Both the position numbers and the translations under genes were made by a program. This document shows positions 40,909 through 50,244 of a stretch of 64,000 nt of DNA, one piece after another (position 1 is the first letter of the stretch; every line of letters begins with the position of its first letter). The stretch is from Chloroflexota bacterium. Its GTDB lineage: Bacteria > Chloroflexota > UBA6077 > JACCZL01. The notes beneath the pieces are model-generated. The model ran no database searches and was not told the origin of the DNA. It worked only from the letters and a program-made list of their open reading frames with translations. The stretch covers positions 378,744-442,743 of the forward strand of contig JADLFM010000128.1 of assembly GCA_020845495.1 (NCBI GenBank). The letters are read 5' to 3'.

Positions 40909-42693
40909 TCAGGCGCCCGCAAGCTCCGTCGATGTGGCCTCTGGCGCCATCTCGGCCACAAGCTCCGTCGGCGCGACCCCTGGCGCCATCTCGATGGTCC
41001 GCTCGTGGAAGGCCGCGAGCTTCGGGCGGTGAGCGATGCTGACGACCGTCGCGTTCGGCAGGCGTTCGCGGAGCGCGCTGTACAGGTGCTCTTCAGTCGA
41101 CTCGTCGAGCGCAGATGTTGCTTCGTCCATGAACAACCAGTCTGGGCGATGGAGGAGCGCGCGGGCGACCGCCAGCCGCTGCTGCTCGCCACCCGAGAGC
41201 GCCATGCTCCAGTTATGAGTTTCGTCCAGACGTTCAAGGAACGGCTCCATGTGCGTGGCTCGCAGGACGTCGCGGATCTCGTCGTCGCTGTAGACGCCAG
41301 TGTCGGACGGGTAAATCACTGCCTCTCGGAGCGTGCCGATCGGTATGTACGGCTTCTGGGGCAAGAACAGCGCTCGCGCCGATGCCGGCACCTTCACCTT
41401 GCCGTGCCCGAACGGCCAGATGCCGGCCAGCGCGCGGAACAACGTGCTCTTGCCAGTCCCGGTCGGTCCCTTGATGAGCACGTTGTGCCCTGGCTTGAAG
41501 GTGAGGTCGGTACCAGTCAGGAGCACCTGACCGTTCGGCAGCAGGACGTCTAGCCCCTGCGCCTCGATGTCGGGAGCACCGTTCTGTACGACTTCGATGG
41601 CGTCGTGTCGAGCCGCCTCGACGCGTGCGTGTTCCAGCGCCCCCTGGAACGTCAGCAGTCGGTCGACGCTGGCTTTCCAGTTCGCGATCGTGCCGTAGCT
41701 GTCCACAAACCAGGAGAGGGAATCCTGCACTTGCCCGAAGGCCTGGGAGATCTGGAGCACTTCACCTAGCGAGATCTGGCCGGAGAACAGCCGTGGCGCA
41801 GCCACCAGGAACGGGAAGATGAGCGCGACCTGGGCGTAGCCGACGGTGAAGGAGGTCAGGTGCTTGGTGTAGCGCATCAACTCCCACCAGTTGGCCCGGA
41901 TCCGCTCGAAGCGAGTGAGCAGGCGATCCTGCTCGGATCGCTCGCCGCGATACAGCGCGACGCCCTCCGCATTCTCACGCAAGCGAACCAGGCTGAAGCG
42001 GAAGTCGGCTTCGTATCGCTCCTGCTGGAAATTCAGACCGATCAAGCGCCGTCCCACAAAGTGGGTCGCCACGCTGCCGACGAGCGCGTAGATGATCGCG
42101 ACCCACACCAGATAGCCCGGTATGCTGAAGGCGGTGTCGCCGACCGTGAAGTCGAGCGGGCCGGACAGTCCCCAGAGGATCACGATGAAGGACAGCAGCG
42201 TCACGACCGACGACAGCAGGCCGAGCCCGAGCGACAGCGCGCCGGACGTGACGCTCCGAAGGTCTTCGGCGATGCGCTGGTCTGGGTTGTCGGCGCCACG
42301 ATTGCGAAGCTCGAGACGGTAGTATGCCTGCTTCTCCAGCCACGCTCCGACGTACTGCTTCGTGAGCCAGGTTCGCCAGCGCATCTCGAGCATCTGCGTC
42401 AGATAGAGTCGGTACACCGCCGCGACGATGGCCAGCGCGGCCAGCACCGAGAAGTACAGGATCGACCCCCAGAACGCGCCGCCGTTGCGCTGATCGAGGA
42501 TGTTGTAGAACTCTCGGTACCACTGGTTCAGCAGCACGCTGATGTACACTCGTCCGAGCGTCAGCCCGACGACGGTACCGAGCAGGATCCAGGCGCGCCA
42601 GCGTTCGTCGGAGTGCCAGTAGGGAGTGACGAGCGCCCACAGTTGCTTGAGAAACGCGGTGCCTTCGCCGAGCCTGCGTCGACTCATACCCAT
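40909..42693 (-). CDS. SbmA/YddA-type ABC transporter (fused membrane and ATPase domains)
   Basis: A 594-residue half-transporter. The N-terminal domain of about 330 residues, with six helices, matches the ABC_membrane_2 family: LLNQWYREFYNILDQRN, RWRTWLTKQYVGAWLE and NPDQRIAEDL are its hallmarks. The ATPase follows with Walker A GPTGTGKST, LSGGEQQRLAVARALL and Walker B DWLFMDEATSALDE. YddA/SbmA/Rv1819c-like proteins move peptides, cobalamin or fatty acyl compounds. The extreme C-terminus has a repeated APTELVAEMAPEATSTEL tail unlike the family. It is probably a homodimer in the cytoplasmic membrane. Confidence 0.92.
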   Translation of the reverse strand: MGMSRRRLGEGTAFLKQLWALVTPYWHSDERWRAWILLGTVVGLTLGRVYISVLLNQWYREFYNILDQRNGGAFWGSILYFSVLAALAIVAAVYRLYLTQMLEMRWRTWLTKQYVGAWLEKQAYYRLELRNRGADNPDQRIAEDLRSVTSGALSLGLGLLSSVVTLLSFIVILWGLSGPLDFTVGDTAFSIPGYLVWVAIIYALVGSVATHFVGRRLIGLNFQQERYEADFRFSLVRLRENAEGVALYRGERSEQDRLLTRFERIRANWWELMRYTKHLTSFTVGYAQVALIFPFLVAAPRLFSGQISLGEVLQISQAFGQVQDSLSWFVDSYGTIANWKASVDRLLTFQGALEHARVEAARHDAIEVVQNGAPDIEAQGLDVLLPNGQVLLTGTDLTFKPGHNVLIKGPTGTGKSTLFRALAGIWPFGHGKVKVPASARALFLPQKPYIPIGTLREAVIYPSDTGVYSDDEIRDVLRATHMEPFLERLDETHNWSMALSGGEQQRLAVARALLHRPDWLFMDEATSALDESTEEHLYSALRERLPNATVVSIAHRPKLAAFHERTIEMAPGVAPTELVAEMAPEATSTELAGA

Positions 42694-43072
42694 CGTCTGT
42701 CTGTACCGGGGGCACCGGATCGAGCGGCCAGCCGAGCCTGCTCTTGACGGCGACCTTGCGCCTTTCTACCGGGACTCTTCGATCGGGTCGGGGCGCCCGT
42801 TCCCACGCTCCTCGGATCCGTGCCTGTCAAACGGAGCCGGCTGGATTGTCGGGACGACGTCGGGCGGGCCGCGTCCGAATCGTGGGTACATCGTACCCGC
42901 AATCGGGCGTGAACGCTGTTCGTTTTTTGACACCCTGGGGACCACTTCATACTGGCAATCGGCGTACCACATGCGGTCGTCGCCGGGCACACGCTTCTCA
43001 CCCGCCTCGACGTGCACAGCTATGCCGTCGATGGCTGCCCCCGGCCGAGCATCTGGTCGACCGGCGTCAGCG
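42694..43072. other. Intergenic region between DppC-like stop and SbmA-like start
   Basis: About 380 bases, presumably with the exporter promoter. A T-tract and TTGACA (42923-42932) are visible on the plus strand but face no gene. I see nothing else definite. Confidence 0.45.
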
Positions 43073-43975
43073 TCAGAGCCGCAGGCGCGGATCCAGCACG
43101 TCTCGCAGGCCGTCGCCGAAGAAGTTGATCCCGATCACCGTCAATGAAATGGCGAGGCCGGGGAACGCGGTCAACCACCATGCATTCGTCATCATGTAGT
43201 CCCGCCCCTCGGCGACCATCGTGCCCCAGCTTGGCGTTCCGACCGGTGCGCCGACCCCGATGAAGCTCAGGCTGGACTCGAGGACGATCATCAAGGCCAT
43301 TTGCTGCGTGAACACCACGATGATCGGGGTCCAGGCGTTCTGGAGCACGTGGCGGGTCAGGATGCGCGCATCGCCGGCGCCGATCGAGCGCGCGGCCTCG
43401 ACGTACGTCAACTCACGTAGGGTCAGGGTACTCGCCCGCACGCTTCGCGCGAAGATCACCCAGTTGGTGACTGCCAGCACGATGACCAGATTGGTCAGGC
43501 TCGGCCCAAGCGCCGCCGCGATGGCGATGGCAAGCAGAATCGTCGGGATCGCAAGTTGCACGTCCGCGATTCGCATCACCAGGACGTCGAGCCGGCCCCC
43601 AAAGTAGCCGGACAGCAGCCCCAGCACGACACCGGCCGCGCTTGCCAGCAGTACGGCGGAGGCCGAAACTCCGAGCGAGACTCGCCCGCCGTAGAGCACC
43701 CGGCTCAGCACGTCCCGCCCGCTCTGATCGGTGCCCATTACGTGGAACGTCCCGACCCGCGACGTGCCGAGCGGCGGGACGAGCCGCAGGCGCGGGTTCA
43801 CCTCCATGGGGTCATAGGGGGAGAGCAGCCCGGCCGCGAGCGCGCTACCGGCGATGAAGAAGATCAGCGCCAGACCCACCAGGACGCGGCGGTTTCGCCA
43901 GAAGCGGCCCAACAGCCGCGTCCGTGTCCGTGCCGGCGCCATCGCCGCGCCTGCTGCCGCCACCACCGCCGTCAT
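43073..43975 (-). CDS. Peptide/nickel-type ABC transporter permease (DppC-like)
   Basis: A 300-residue permease. The N-terminal helix is followed by LSPYDPMEVNPRLRLVPPL and GTDQSGRDVLSRVLYGGRVSLGV, the DppC/OppC signature. The EAA loop (YVEAARSIGAGDARILTRHVLQN in part) and ending GDGLRDVLDPRLRL are typical. It overlaps the DppB-like gene by 4 bases and pairs with it as the channel. It imports oligopeptides or related compounds. Confidence 0.94.
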   Translation of the reverse strand: MTAVVAAAGAAMAPARTRTRLLGRFWRNRRVLVGLALIFFIAGSALAAGLLSPYDPMEVNPRLRLVPPLGTSRVGTFHVMGTDQSGRDVLSRVLYGGRVSLGVSASAVLLASAAGVVLGLLSGYFGGRLDVLVMRIADVQLAIPTILLAIAIAAALGPSLTNLVIVLAVTNWVIFARSVRASTLTLRELTYVEAARSIGAGDARILTRHVLQNAWTPIIVVFTQQMALMIVLESSLSFIGVGAPVGTPSWGTMVAEGRDYMMTNAWWLTAFPGLAISLTVIGINFFGDGLRDVLDPRLRL

Positions 43976-44892
43976 CGATATTGAATCCGTGGATCGAGGT
44001 AGGCGTACAGGACGTCTACCAGCAGGTTCAGGAAGACGAAGAAGACCGAGAGCATCAACACGGCCGCCTGAATCAGCGGGTAGTCACGCGAACTGATCGC
44101 GCGGTACACCACCGTCCCGACGCCCGGCCACGCGAACACCGTTTCCGTGATGACGGCTCCACCGAGCAGTGCTCCGAGCTGTAAGCCGACCACCGTAATG
44201 ACCGGGATCATCAGGTTGACCAGCGCGTGCCGCCCGAGCACCACCCGCTCCGAGAGACCTTTCATTCGCGCCGTGCGAATGTAGTCTTCTGAGAGGACGT
44301 CGAGCATGCCGCTGCGCACGAGCCGGGTCGTCAGCGCCATCAGGTAGGCCCCGAGGGTCACGGCCGGTAGCACCAGGTGCTCCGGCCCCCCGCTGCCAGT
44401 TGTCGGGAGCCAGCCGAGCGAGACGGCGAACACCGACATCAGCACCAGCCCGAGCCAGAACGGCGGGACCGACTGACCGATCATCGCCAGGCCCATGGCC
44501 AGAAAGTCCCAGATGGAGTCCCGCCGCACCGCCGACAAGATGCCGAGCGGGATGGCGAGGCTCAGAGCCAACGCGAGCGCGACGCCGGCCAGCAGGAGGG
44601 TGTACGGCAAGGCATCCGCCAGAATCTCGACGGCCGGCTTACTGAAGAACAGCGACGTGCCCAGGTCGCCCTGGGCCGCCCGCGCCAGGAAGTACAGGTA
44701 CTGGACCGGCACCGGCCGGTCCAGCCCAAGCTCTTGCCGAAGCTGCGCCCGCTGCTCGTCGGAAGCCGCTTCCGGCAACATCACCGAGACCGGATCGCCC
44801 GGCACCAGCCGGATCAGCAGGAACACCACGATCGAGACGCCGAGCAGGACGCCGACCGACTGCACCAACCGCTGGAGCAGGTACCGTCCCAT
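43972..44892 (-). CDS. Peptide/nickel-type ABC transporter permease (DppB-like)
   Basis: A 306-residue permease: MGRYLLQRLVQSVGVLLGVS start, LVPGDPVSVMLPEAASDEQR, the loop YIRTARMKGLSERVVLGRHA (EAA) and ending LYAYLDPRIQYR. All are standard for DppB. It starts 6 bases after the binding-protein stop and overlaps the DppC-like gene by 4 bases, so all three genes form one operon transcribed leftward. Confidence 0.94.
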   Translation of the reverse strand: MGRYLLQRLVQSVGVLLGVSIVVFLLIRLVPGDPVSVMLPEAASDEQRAQLRQELGLDRPVPVQYLYFLARAAQGDLGTSLFFSKPAVEILADALPYTLLLAGVALALALSLAIPLGILSAVRRDSIWDFLAMGLAMIGQSVPPFWLGLVLMSVFAVSLGWLPTTGSGGPEHLVLPAVTLGAYLMALTTRLVRSGMLDVLSEDYIRTARMKGLSERVVLGRHALVNLMIPVITVVGLQLGALLGGAVITETVFAWPGVGTVVYRAISSRDYPLIQAAVLMLSVFFVFLNLLVDVLYAYLDPRIQYR

Positions 44893-44898
44893 CGCCGA

Positions 44899-46644
44899 TC
44901 AGGAGAGCCCGATCTCGGTCAGGTTGTAGATCTGGTTCGGCATCGGCGTGAAGCCGGTGACGTTCTTCTTCTTGACGTACAGGAACTGGTCCTGCTGCAA
45001 GTAGATGATGGGCATATCCTCCCAGAGCTTCGCCTGGAGGTCTTCATAGATGGCCTGCCGCTTCGTCGAATCGATCGTGGTGGCAGCCTGCTGAATGAGC
45101 GCGTTCACCGCGTCGTTCTTGTAGCCCATCTTGTAGACGTCGGCGACGATCCGCTCCTTGAAGTAGCGATCCGGCTCGCCGGTCACGGCGACGCTGGACA
45201 GGAACCCGACCTGATACTTGCCGTCGCGCTGCTGGGTGAGGATGGCCGTCTGTTCGCCGGTCTGGACCGTCAGCTTGATCCCGATCTTCTGGAGCTCCTG
45301 AGCGGCGAACTCGGTGACCTCCTTCTCCTTGCCGTGGCCGCTCGCGCCTGGCGGCACGATCACCGTCGCCTCGAAGCCGTTCGGCGCGCTCGACTCCTTC
45401 ATCAGCGCCTTCGCCTTCTCCAGATCGTACGGATTGGCCGGTAGCTTCTGGGTCGCGCCGATGAGCCCCTTCGGGGGGTAGCTCGCCCACGGCGTCCCAT
45501 ACCCCTGCATGACGTCCTGGGTGATGACCTCCCGGTCGATCGCGAACGCCATCGCCTGGCGCACCTTCGGATCCTTGAGCGCGGGGATGTCGGCGTCCTG
45601 CTTGACGATCAGGAAGTCGAGCCGCCATGACTCGATCGGCATGACGTCGAACTTCGGGTCGTTCTTGAGCGGAATGGCATTGTCCGGGCTCAGCCCCTCG
45701 ACGATGTCGAACTCGCCCGCCCGGGTGGCCGCCGCGAGCGAGGACTGCTCGATGACCGGACGGTAGTTGATGGTCTGGACCTTCGGGAAGCCCGGCCGCC
45801 AGTAGGCGGTGTTGGCCTCGTACTTGTACAGCCGGTCCAGGTCGAAGTCGGTCAGGCGGAACGGGCCGGTCCCGATCGTCGCCTCCCAGGTCATGTCACG
45901 ATCCTTGGCGGCGTCTGGATGGGGAATGAAGAATGTCGCCAGGTTGTTCGGGAACGACGGCTCCGGCGCTTTCGTCGATAGCTCGATGGTCGTGTCATCC
46001 ACGATCCGAGCAGGTGTCTCGGCCGCGTTCGTGAACACGAATGCATAGCCCGACTTCGCATTGCCGTGGACACGCTCAACCGCCAGCTTGACCGCCTCGG
46101 CGTTGAATGGGGTGCCGTCGTGGTACTTCACGCCCTTGCGGAGGTTGAACGTCCAGGTCTTACCGTCCTCGGAGACCTTCCAGGACTCGGCCAGGACTGG
46201 GACGAGTTTGCCGCTGGGATCCAGGTCGACGAGCGGCTCCATCACCTGCCGCAGCACGCCCATCTCCTGGAGACCGTACACCTTGTGCGGATCGCGCGTA
46301 CGAACCTTATAGGCGCGCCCCCAGGAGAGCGTGCCGGTTGGGGCGCCGGCCCCAGCCGCCGCTGGAGCGCTCTGGGCTGGCTTGGCGGCGGCCGGCGATG
46401 CCGCCGGTGAGGCGGCCGGAGATCCCGAAGGCTTCGCTTCGCCGGCCGGCGAGGCTGCGGGCTTGGCCTCGGCGGGCTTTGCGGTTGGCTGCGCCGCGGC
46501 CGGCTTCGTCGCCTCGGCGGCCGGCTTTTGCGCTGGCGCCTGCTGGCCGCACGCCTGGAGCAGCGCGGCGCTTCCTGCTGCTCCGCCGACGAGCGCCAGA
46601 AATGCCCGGCGGCTTACCCCTCTCAATCGCTGCATTTCCGACAC
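44899..46644 (-). CDS. Peptide-type ABC transporter substrate-binding lipoprotein (DppA-like)
   Basis: A 581-residue binding protein. The N-terminus has a twin-arginine-like SRRAFLALVGG and a lipobox LLQAC with Cys32, so it is probably exported folded and lipidated. An Ala/Pro/Lys-rich linker (about 37-105) follows. The family 5 solute-binding domain has VMEPLVDLDPSGKLVPVLAESW, FNLRKGVKYHDGTPFNAEAV and GTGPFRLTDFD (motifs in part). The start at GTG 46644 has GGAGG at 8 bases; ATG 46635 is the alternative. No DppD/DppF ATPase genes follow, so a shared ATPase encoded elsewhere is needed. Confidence 0.93.
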   Translation of the reverse strand: MSEMQRLRGVSRRAFLALVGGAAGSAALLQACGQQAPAQKPAAEATKPAAAQPTAKPAEAKPAASPAGEAKPSGSPAASPAASPAAAKPAQSAPAAAGAGAPTGTLSWGRAYKVRTRDPHKVYGLQEMGVLRQVMEPLVDLDPSGKLVPVLAESWKVSEDGKTWTFNLRKGVKYHDGTPFNAEAVKLAVERVHGNAKSGYAFVFTNAAETPARIVDDTTIELSTKAPEPSFPNNLATFFIPHPDAAKDRDMTWEATIGTGPFRLTDFDLDRLYKYEANTAYWRPGFPKVQTINYRPVIEQSSLAAATRAGEFDIVEGLSPDNAIPLKNDPKFDVMPIESWRLDFLIVKQDADIPALKDPKVRQAMAFAIDREVITQDVMQGYGTPWASYPPKGLIGATQKLPANPYDLEKAKALMKESSAPNGFEATVIVPPGASGHGKEKEVTEFAAQELQKIGIKLTVQTGEQTAILTQQRDGKYQVGFLSSVAVTGEPDRYFKERIVADVYKMGYKNDAVNALIQQAATTIDSTKRQAIYEDLQAKLWEDMPIIYLQQDQFLYVKKKNVTGFTPMPNQIYNLTEIGLS

Positions 46645-46775
46645 GTTCCTATCCTCCCTACGACGGCTTCCACATGTGTGCCGTCGTCATGACAGAGCAG
46701 TACGAGGCGATTCCCCGCAGATACTGGCATGCCGCGTGTCTGGTCGATTGCCCGGCTGATATGTCCGGTCGACAC

Positions 46776-46814
46776 GGTGTACTGATACGACTGGCTGACA
46801 TGGCGTACTGATAG
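46776..46814. repeat. Degenerate copies of the GGTGTnCTGATAC motif
   Basis: GGTGTACTGATAC at 46776-46788 and GGCGTACTGATAG at 46802-46814 resemble the core of the 30-bp repeats about 150 bases to the right. They may be decayed copies of the same element. Confidence 0.5.
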
Positions 46815-46928
46815 GCTGACTGACTTGACCGGCAATGATGCGGTGGTTGGCTCGTCTCGCTCGTCGATCTCTCCAGGATTGTCATGCTGGTTCGGTAGCT
46901 CTGGTGAGTGGCCGCTCTGGTGAGTGGC

Positions 46929-46988
46929 CGAGGTGTCCTGATACTTCACGTCAACTGGCGAGGTGTCCTGATACTTCACGTCAACTGG
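46929..46988. repeat. Two perfect tandem 30-bp repeats, possible insertion-sequence end
   Basis: Copies at 46929-46958 and 46959-46988 are identical: CGAGGTGTCCTGATACTTCA then CGTCAACTGG. Repeated blocks of this kind occur at the ends of IS21-like elements, so this may be a remnant. No transposase is present. The rest of the 46645-47253 gap holds no supported gene but must include promoters of the divergent DppA-like and dehydratase genes. Confidence 0.85.
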
Positions 46989-47253
46989 GTAGCGTCGTCT
47001 GAGTGTGCGACCGGCCTCGTCGATGCGACGGTACTTCGGCCGGAAGAGGGTGCCACGGATTGGAGAGCATCACGGTGCCGGGTGACCGGCTGGATCGGTA
47101 TTTCTGGGGGGCTATCTGTGTTCCTGCTGAGGGAGGGGGACTGGCAGCCTGCCGCCTTCGCCATCATGCACTCAGGTGCGGCTCGTCGGCGACGTGCTAC
47201 CATGAGGCGTCCCGATTATCGGGACAACAAGGTTGCCTGTCAAGGACGACGCA

Positions 47254-48441
47254 ATGCGCATCACCGAAATCCGCGCCCACGTCGCGCCGCCTCCCGCCCG
47301 CTCCTGGTTGAACGAGTCGCTTGTCGCGACCCCGATGTCGATCTTTCCGCGCTTCAAAGCGCGCCGCTCCTCCTGGCGGGGCCCCGGCACCCAGAACGTG
47401 TACGTGGAGGTTCTGACCGATGAGGGGCTGACTGGCGTTGGCCAGTGCAGCGGCGGGGTCGTGGCGAAGGCGATCGTCGAGCACCATCTCAGCCCGTTGC
47501 TCGTCGGCGAGGATCCACGGCCGGTCGAGCAGCATTGGGAGTTGATGTTCCGCGCAACCCTGCCGTACGGGCGCAAGGGCGTGGCCATCATGGCGATCTC
47601 GGGCGTCGATCTGGCGCTCTGGGATCTGTTCGCGAAGTGGCTCGGGCAGCCGCTCTACCGTGCACTCGGCGGCCCGCTCCGCGACGACCTGCCGGTCTAT
47701 GGCACCCATCCGGTCCCGGCCGAGATGGCGCGTGAGGGGTACGTGGCGTACAAGGTGCCGGCCGCGTACGGTCCGGCCGATGGTAAGGCAGGTCTAGATA
47801 GAAATATCGAGCGGATCGCCCAGGCCCGCCAGGATGTCGGCCCGAACGTGGACGTGATGATCGACTGCTGGATGTCCTGGGATCTGCCGTACAGCCTGGC
47901 CTTTGCTGAGGCCGCCCGCCCGTATGGCCTTCGGTGGATCGAGGAGCCGCTGCCGCCGGACGACTACGAAGGGTACGCCGAGCTACGCCGTCGGGTCACC
48001 TGGACCCAGATCGCGACGGGCGAGCACGAATACACGCGTTGGGGTTTCCGCGAGCTGCTGGAGCGCGGCTGCGCCGACGTGATCCAACCGGACCTGGCCT
48101 GGGGTGGCGGAATCAGCGAGGGCCGCAAGATCGCCGCACTGGCCGCTGCGCACAACGTTCCGGTGGTGCCCCACGCGGGTGGGCTCCAGCCCTGGACCGT
48201 CCATTTCATGCTCGCCACTCAGAACTGCCCGCTTGCCGAGTATGTGGTCTTCTACGGCCCGAACGATGTCGCACCGCCGCCCGTGTTGCTCGGCGCGCCG
48301 CATCCGGAGATGGGCCGCCTGCGGGCGCCCACCCGACCGGGCGCAGGCGTCGAGCTCGACCTGGAGGAGTTGCGGCGGCAGTCCGCGCTGGCGGGCCAGC
48401 CGGATGCCGGTGGAACCCCGTCGGCGCGTCAGGGATCGTGA
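47254..48441 (+). CDS. Enolase-superfamily acid-sugar dehydratase (L-rhamnonate dehydratase-like)
   Basis: A 395-residue mandelate racemase/muconate lactonising-type enzyme. ATPMSIFPRFKARRSSWRG near the N-terminus matches the substrate-capping loop of rhamnonate dehydratase. ISGVDLALWDLFAKWLG, YKVPAAYGPADGKAGLD, DVMIDCWMSWDLPYS, RWIEEPLPPDDYEGY, ATGEHEYTRWGFREL and the C-terminal PGAGVELD follow RhmD order, with Asp, Glu and Glu as Mg2+ ligands and a His in VVPHAGG as base. It likely dehydrates an aldonate to a 2-keto-3-deoxy sugar acid. The start at 47254 has AAGGAC upstream. The IclR gene overlaps its stop. Confidence 0.88.
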   Translation: MRITEIRAHVAPPPARSWLNESLVATPMSIFPRFKARRSSWRGPGTQNVYVEVLTDEGLTGVGQCSGGVVAKAIVEHHLSPLLVGEDPRPVEQHWELMFRATLPYGRKGVAIMAISGVDLALWDLFAKWLGQPLYRALGGPLRDDLPVYGTHPVPAEMAREGYVAYKVPAAYGPADGKAGLDRNIERIAQARQDVGPNVDVMIDCWMSWDLPYSLAFAEAARPYGLRWIEEPLPPDDYEGYAELRRRVTWTQIATGEHEYTRWGFRELLERGCADVIQPDLAWGGGISEGRKIAALAAAHNVPVVPHAGGLQPWTVHFMLATQNCPLAEYVVFYGPNDVAPPPVLLGAPHPEMGRLRAPTRPGAGVELDLEELRRQSALAGQPDAGGTPSARQGS

Positions 48442-49463
48442 CCTCAACTGACGAGCGGCTTGCCTCGGCGTCGCGGTCGGCGGAGGCCAGCTACACGATC
48501 GCTCAGTCTGGTCACACGCTGCGCCCGGCTTCTGAGGCAGCGATTCCTGGCGCGGCGGACATCGCTCCTACAGGCGCACACGGGATCGAGGTCAGCTTGC
48601 CGTCCGCGAACCCCAGGCGTGGCCGCTCCCGAGGCGCTGATGAGACGCGCGGAGCGGCGCGGAACCGGCGGAAGCTCACCGCGCCGCTCAAGACCGTCGA
48701 CAAGGCCCTCTCGATCGTCGACTTCCTCGGGGTGTTCGGGGGGCGAGTAGGAGTGCGCGAGTTGGCTGAGAACCTCGGACTTGGCCGCAGCGTCACGCAC
48801 CGCCTCCTCCTGACTCTCGAGCGCCACGCGTACGTGGTGCAGGATCCCCACACCGGCAAGTATCAGCTTGGGCCACGCCTCTTCGAGGTTGGAGCGGCCG
48901 TCCACAGTCAACTCGACCTCCGCGCGACCGCTCGGCCTCATCTCCGCCGCCTTGCCGACCAGACCGGCGACGTCGTGCACCTGGCGGTCGAGAACGGCAA
49001 CTCGTGTGTCTACCTCGAGAAGATTGAGGGGCGTCACGCCATCGAGATGGGCTCACAGGTTGGCTGGCGCCGCCCGCTCTTCTGCACTGGCATCGGCAAG
49101 GTACTGCTCGCGTTCAGTTCGGCCGACCGGCTGGAGCGATTTCTCGGCGAACAGGCGTTTGAGCGGCTCACACCGCACACCATCGCGGACCCGGCCGGGC
49201 TCCGTGTCGAGTTTGCGGCGGTCCGGGTGGATGGGGTGGCCTACGATCGCGAGGAGATCGAGCTCGGATTGCGCTGCGTGGCTGCCCCGATCTGGCGGAA
49301 CGGGCAGGTGATCGCGGGCATCAGCGTCGCTGGCTCGAGCGAGCGGTTTGGCCCAGACCGGTTGGAATGGCTCGCGCAGGTGGTCCGAGATGGTGCTGGG
49401 GCTATCGAGCGTGACCTCAACCGGGAGACCGATGGGGAGCCAGATGGTCGGGCCAGTGGGTAG
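48438..49463 (+). CDS. IclR family transcriptional regulator
   Basis: A 341-residue regulator starting at GTG 48438, which overlaps the dehydratase stop by 4 bases (GTGA). An 80-residue disordered extension precedes the winged helix (about 82-140: VDKALSIVDFLGVFGGRVGV, RELAENLGLGRSVTHRLLLT). The effector domain follows (VHLAVENGNSCVYLEKIEG, RPLFCTGIGKVLLAF, YDREEIELGLRCVAAPIW in part). IclR proteins sense small acids. Coupling to the sugar-acid dehydratase suggests it controls that pathway and senses its substrate or product. Confidence 0.92.
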   Translation: MTSTDERLASASRSAEASYTIAQSGHTLRPASEAAIPGAADIAPTGAHGIEVSLPSANPRRGRSRGADETRGAARNRRKLTAPLKTVDKALSIVDFLGVFGGRVGVRELAENLGLGRSVTHRLLLTLERHAYVVQDPHTGKYQLGPRLFEVGAAVHSQLDLRATARPHLRRLADQTGDVVHLAVENGNSCVYLEKIEGRHAIEMGSQVGWRRPLFCTGIGKVLLAFSSADRLERFLGEQAFERLTPHTIADPAGLRVEFAAVRVDGVAYDREEIELGLRCVAAPIWRNGQVIAGISVAGSSERFGPDRLEWLAQVVRDGAGAIERDLNRETDGEPDGRASG

Positions 49464-49755
49464 GTCCACTGGCGGCCACAGGCAGATGCTGCCACCACTC
49501 ACTACCTGGTTTCGGCCGATGCTCGTGACGGTCAGGCTGCTGCGGGAGGTCGAGCACCGATGAGCCGCCAAAGGGTACTGGTTCGAGGGCTGAACGACGT
49601 GGGATCGGCGGTCGCTCATGCGCTCGTGCGGGCAGGCTACCCGGTGGTGATGCACGATGGCCCCGCGCCGACCACCAGCCGGCGAGGTATGGCGTTCGCC
49701 GATGCCGCGTTCGACGGCGAGGCAGCCCTCGCGGGCATCGTCGCACGGCGCCTGG

Positions 49756-49831
49756 ACGACCTGGCCGGCCTCGACGACGGCCTGAACGCCGGGACGACCT
49801 GGCCGGCCTCGACGACGGCCTGAACGCCGGG
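49756..49831. repeat. Exact 38-bp tandem duplication inside the yqeB-like gene
   Basis: Copy 1 is 49756-49793 and copy 2 is 49794-49831; they are identical. Because 38 is not a multiple of 3, the duplication shifts the frame. Confidence 0.97.
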
Positions 49832-50190
49832 ACGACCGTGCAGGTGTTTGTGGGAGATTTTGGGGCGCTCCTTGGCACGCTCCGACCGACCGTCCTCGTC
49901 GATGCGCGGATGCGCAAGCGCGAGACTCCCGAGCGGCAGCTTGGGCTGGCCCCGCTGACCATCGGGCTCGGGCCGAACTTCGCGGCCGGCGAGACGACCG
50001 ATCTTGTCGTCGAGACAGGCTATGGGCCGGATCTCGGGCACGTCATCGAGCGGGGCGTCTCCCGCCCGCTCGGAGGTGAGCCACGCGCCATCGACGGCGT
50101 CGCCCGCGAACGGTACGTGTACGCGCCGGTGGCAGGGATCTTCCGAACCAGCCGCGCCATCGGCGACCTCGTCGCTGAAGGCGAGCCAGT

Positions 50191-50244
50191 CGCGGCCATC
50201 GAGCCAGACGCGGCCATCGAGCCAGCCGTGGCCATCGAGCCAGC
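50191..50244. repeat. Three 18-bp in-frame repeats in the yqeB-like gene
   Basis: Units at 50191-50208, 50209-50226 and 50227-50244 share GGCCATCGAGCCAG and encode AAIEPD, AAIEPA and VAIEPA, lengthening a loop of the protein. Confidence 0.9.

Noticed and set aside
42923..42960. TTGACA with T-tract as a promoter
   Set aside because: It faces rightward with no gene following, and the -10 match is poor.
46623..46979. 118-residue minus-strand frame covering the 30-bp repeats
   Set aside because: Its KYQDTS repeats are simply the translated DNA repeats, and it overlaps the DppA-like start; no domain.
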